NCBI GenBank assembly: GCA_013180625.2
Contig: SNVD02009484.1
Coordinates: forward strand, 186,001 to 250,000
Source of the DNA: Boswellia sacra
Taxonomy: Eukaryota > Streptophyta > Magnoliopsida > Sapindales > Burseraceae
Length of the DNA stretch: 64,000 bases
Reading direction: 5' to 3'
This document shows, one piece after another, positions 62,485-64,000 of this stretch. Position 1 is the first letter of the stretch, and every line of letters starts with the position of its first letter. Made by a program: the position numbers and the translations under genes. The notes below the pieces were generated by a model, which was not told where the DNA came from, did not search any database, and saw only the letters and a program-made list of their open reading frames with translations.

Positions 62485-62818
62485 ATCTCCCCCTTTTTGA
62501 TGATGACAAACCATTGATTGCTTTAATATAATATCTAAAATCAAGAATGAAAATAAAATCAAGAATAAGCAAAAGGATGACAATTGTTATGAATATAAGC
62601 AATCTAACCATTTCTCCCCCTTTTGTTATCATCAAAAAGATGTAATCAAAATAATTACTCTCCCTAAATATATTCTCCCCCTTAGCATATGCTACCATTT
62701 AAAGATTATCATATAAAAGAAAAATTAAGACATATCCAACATAACTACTTTTCTTCTAATTATGCAAGATCTATCTTGACTAAGGGGTTTAGTCATATTT
62801 GGGTCCAGGGACTAAGTC
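62485..62818 (-). other. Polypurine-tract zone of copia element and deletion junction
   Basis: Three C-runs on the plus strand (TCTCCCCCTTTTT at 62486-62498, TCTCCCCCTTTTG at 62613-62625 and TCTCCCCCTTAGC at 62674-62686) read AAGGGGGAGA on the minus strand. That is the polypurine tract pattern, present three times as in SIRE-type elements. Between about 62700 and 62760 the sequence passes from this zone to pol, so a deletion has removed RT and RNase H. Confidence 0.7.
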
Positions 62819-64000
62819 TCAAACTTGATTTCTCTCAAATTGATTCAATTCTTCTTGCATAGCCAAAATCCAACTTTCCTCATTTTTTGCTTCTTTAAAA
62901 GATTTTGGTTCAAATTGAGAGACAAAAGCAAAATGATTACAAAAGTTCTTAAAAGAAGATCTAGCTTTCATACCTTGTGATGGTTCACCAATAATGAGAT
63001 CTTTAGGGTGAGCTTTTGCATACCTCCATTCCTTTGGCAATTCTTGGGAAGAATCATTTACTTCCTCAAGCTTTTCTTGTTGAAGTTGTAATTCATCTTG
63101 GCTCTTTTCATCAAGCCTTGATTCCTTGATTTGCCTTTCTACCTCAACAATATCATTATCTAAATTCTTTGAAGAAATAACATTAGTTTCATCAAATTCA
63201 ACATGCATAGATTCTTCAATAGTAAGAGTCTTTTTGTTAAAAACTCTATATGCTTTACTATGGTTGGAGTAGCCAACAAAAATTCCAACATCGACTTTTG
63301 CATCAAATTTTCAAGGTTATCCTTGGTGTTTAAAATAAAACATTTACATCCAAAAACTTTAAAAAATCAAATGTTGGGTTTTCTTCCTTTCCAAAGTTTA
63401 TAAGGAGTTTTCTTTATTAAAGCTCTAATATGGACTCTATTGATTATAAAGCATGCGGTATTAACGGCTTCGGTCCAAAAATATTTTGACAAATTATTTT
63501 CAAGTAACATGGTCCTAGCCATTTCTTGGATAGTCCTATTTTTCCTCTCAACAACACCATTTTGTTGTGGAGTTCTAGGTGAGGAAAAATTATGCTCAAA
63601 ACCATTTTCATCACAAAGATTTTCAAATACAACATTGTCTACTTCACCACCATGATCACTCCTAATGGACACAATAGAATACCCTTTTTGATTTTGGACT
63701 CTTTTTGCAAATTTTGAAAAAGCTTGTATGGCCTCATTTTTAGTTTTCAAGAATAATACCCAAGTGAATCTTGAATAATCATCCACAATAACAAAAACAT
63801 AATACTTTCCATCAAGGCTTTGAGTTCTTGATGGTCCAAATAAATCCAAATGAAGTAATTGTAGAGGTTTATTTGTTGAAATAAATTTCTTTTGTTTAAA
63901 AGAAGTTCTCACTTGTTTTCCAAATTGACAAGCATCACAAATCTTATCCTTTTCAAATTTTACTTTTGGAAGACCATCAACGAAATCATTTTTAGAAATT
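62819..64000 (-). pseudogene. copia pol: GAG-pre-integrase, integrase core and linker, partial
   Basis: From the right edge the minus strand reads the GAG-pre-integrase domain (GLPKVKFEKDKICDACQFGK, 63920-63975) and then the copia integrase core in one open frame (63912-63367). That core carries the three acidic residues in LLHLDLFGPS (about 63850), SIRSDHGGEVDNVV (about 63650) and PQQNGVVERKNRTIQ (about 63550). After frame damage near 63210-63360 the linker follows (63208-62819), ending FKEAKNEESWILAMQEELNQ and FERNQV, where a TGA replaces the usual Trp of the family. RT is absent. The integrase core itself is intact in this window. Confidence 0.92.

Larger units (their letters stand above)
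60715..64000 (-). mobile_element. Ty1/copia element (SIRE/Maximus-like), internally deleted, runs off the right edge
   Basis: This minus-strand element comprises a 3' LTR (60715-62484), a zone with several G-rich polypurine tracts, the end of the integrase-RT linker (62819-63208) and the integrase (63367-64000). The reverse transcriptase and RNase H are missing, because pol text stops near 62760 and LTR-proximal sequence follows at once. The rest (gag, protease, 5' LTR) lies outside the window. The possible target site TCTAG (60710-60714) could not be checked on the other side. Confidence 0.88.

Overview
This window is nuclear DNA of a flowering plant, most likely a eudicot. It is AT-rich, with intron-containing genes (GT-AG junctions), long intergenic stretches and abundant class I and class II transposable elements. 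The species cannot be read from the sequence alone.

Layout. (1) 1-17.7 kb is a transposon nest. A decayed MULE (MURA-like) transposase gene is split by a complete 12.27 kb Ty3/gypsy element (Athila/Diaspora-like) on the minus strand, flanked by a perfect 5-bp target duplication (GCAGT). That element is itself interrupted by a 1.1 kb Harbinger-type MITE (TAA duplication). Between its integrase and its 3' LTR it carries an intronless, decayed copy of a cytokinin-activating LOG gene. A GRF zinc-finger pseudogene follows the MULE. (2) 18.3-29.3 kb is the genic island, with three apparently intact genes. They are a four-exon, 215-residue secreted/type I membrane protein of unknown function (+); a six-exon, 306-residue PP2A catalytic subunit (-); and a two-exon CLE25-like signalling peptide gene (-), whose 40-bp last exon lies 1.49 kb from the first. 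(3) 29.3-35 kb is intergenic, with no gene seen. (4) 35-64 kb is a second, deeper nest. A fragment of the first gypsy family's LTR, in the opposite orientation, is entered by a second Athila-like element (+). Its gag is split by a 10.4 kb CACTA-type element, which contains a second 6.55 kb CACTA element (perfect ATT duplication). The inner element carries fragments of host genes: coatomer beta' with introns retained, a mitochondrial phosphate carrier and an S28 serine peptidase. The integrase of the same gypsy element is split by a 3.79 kb hAT element (perfect 8-bp duplication GGCAACAC). Its 3' spacer is entered by a SIRE-like Ty1/copia element (-), lacking its reverse transcriptase, that runs off the right edge.

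Functionally, only the three genes in the middle look able to make conserved proteins: a phosphatase core subunit, a small peptide hormone precursor and an unknown membrane protein. Nothing suggests they form one pathway. The rest is mobile DNA whose open frames are broken by stops and frameshifts. The most unusual features are the two kinds of host-gene acquisition (an RNA-derived LOG copy inside a gypsy element, and multi-gene genomic capture inside a CACTA element) and the depth of nesting, which can be resolved because several target-site duplications are still perfect.
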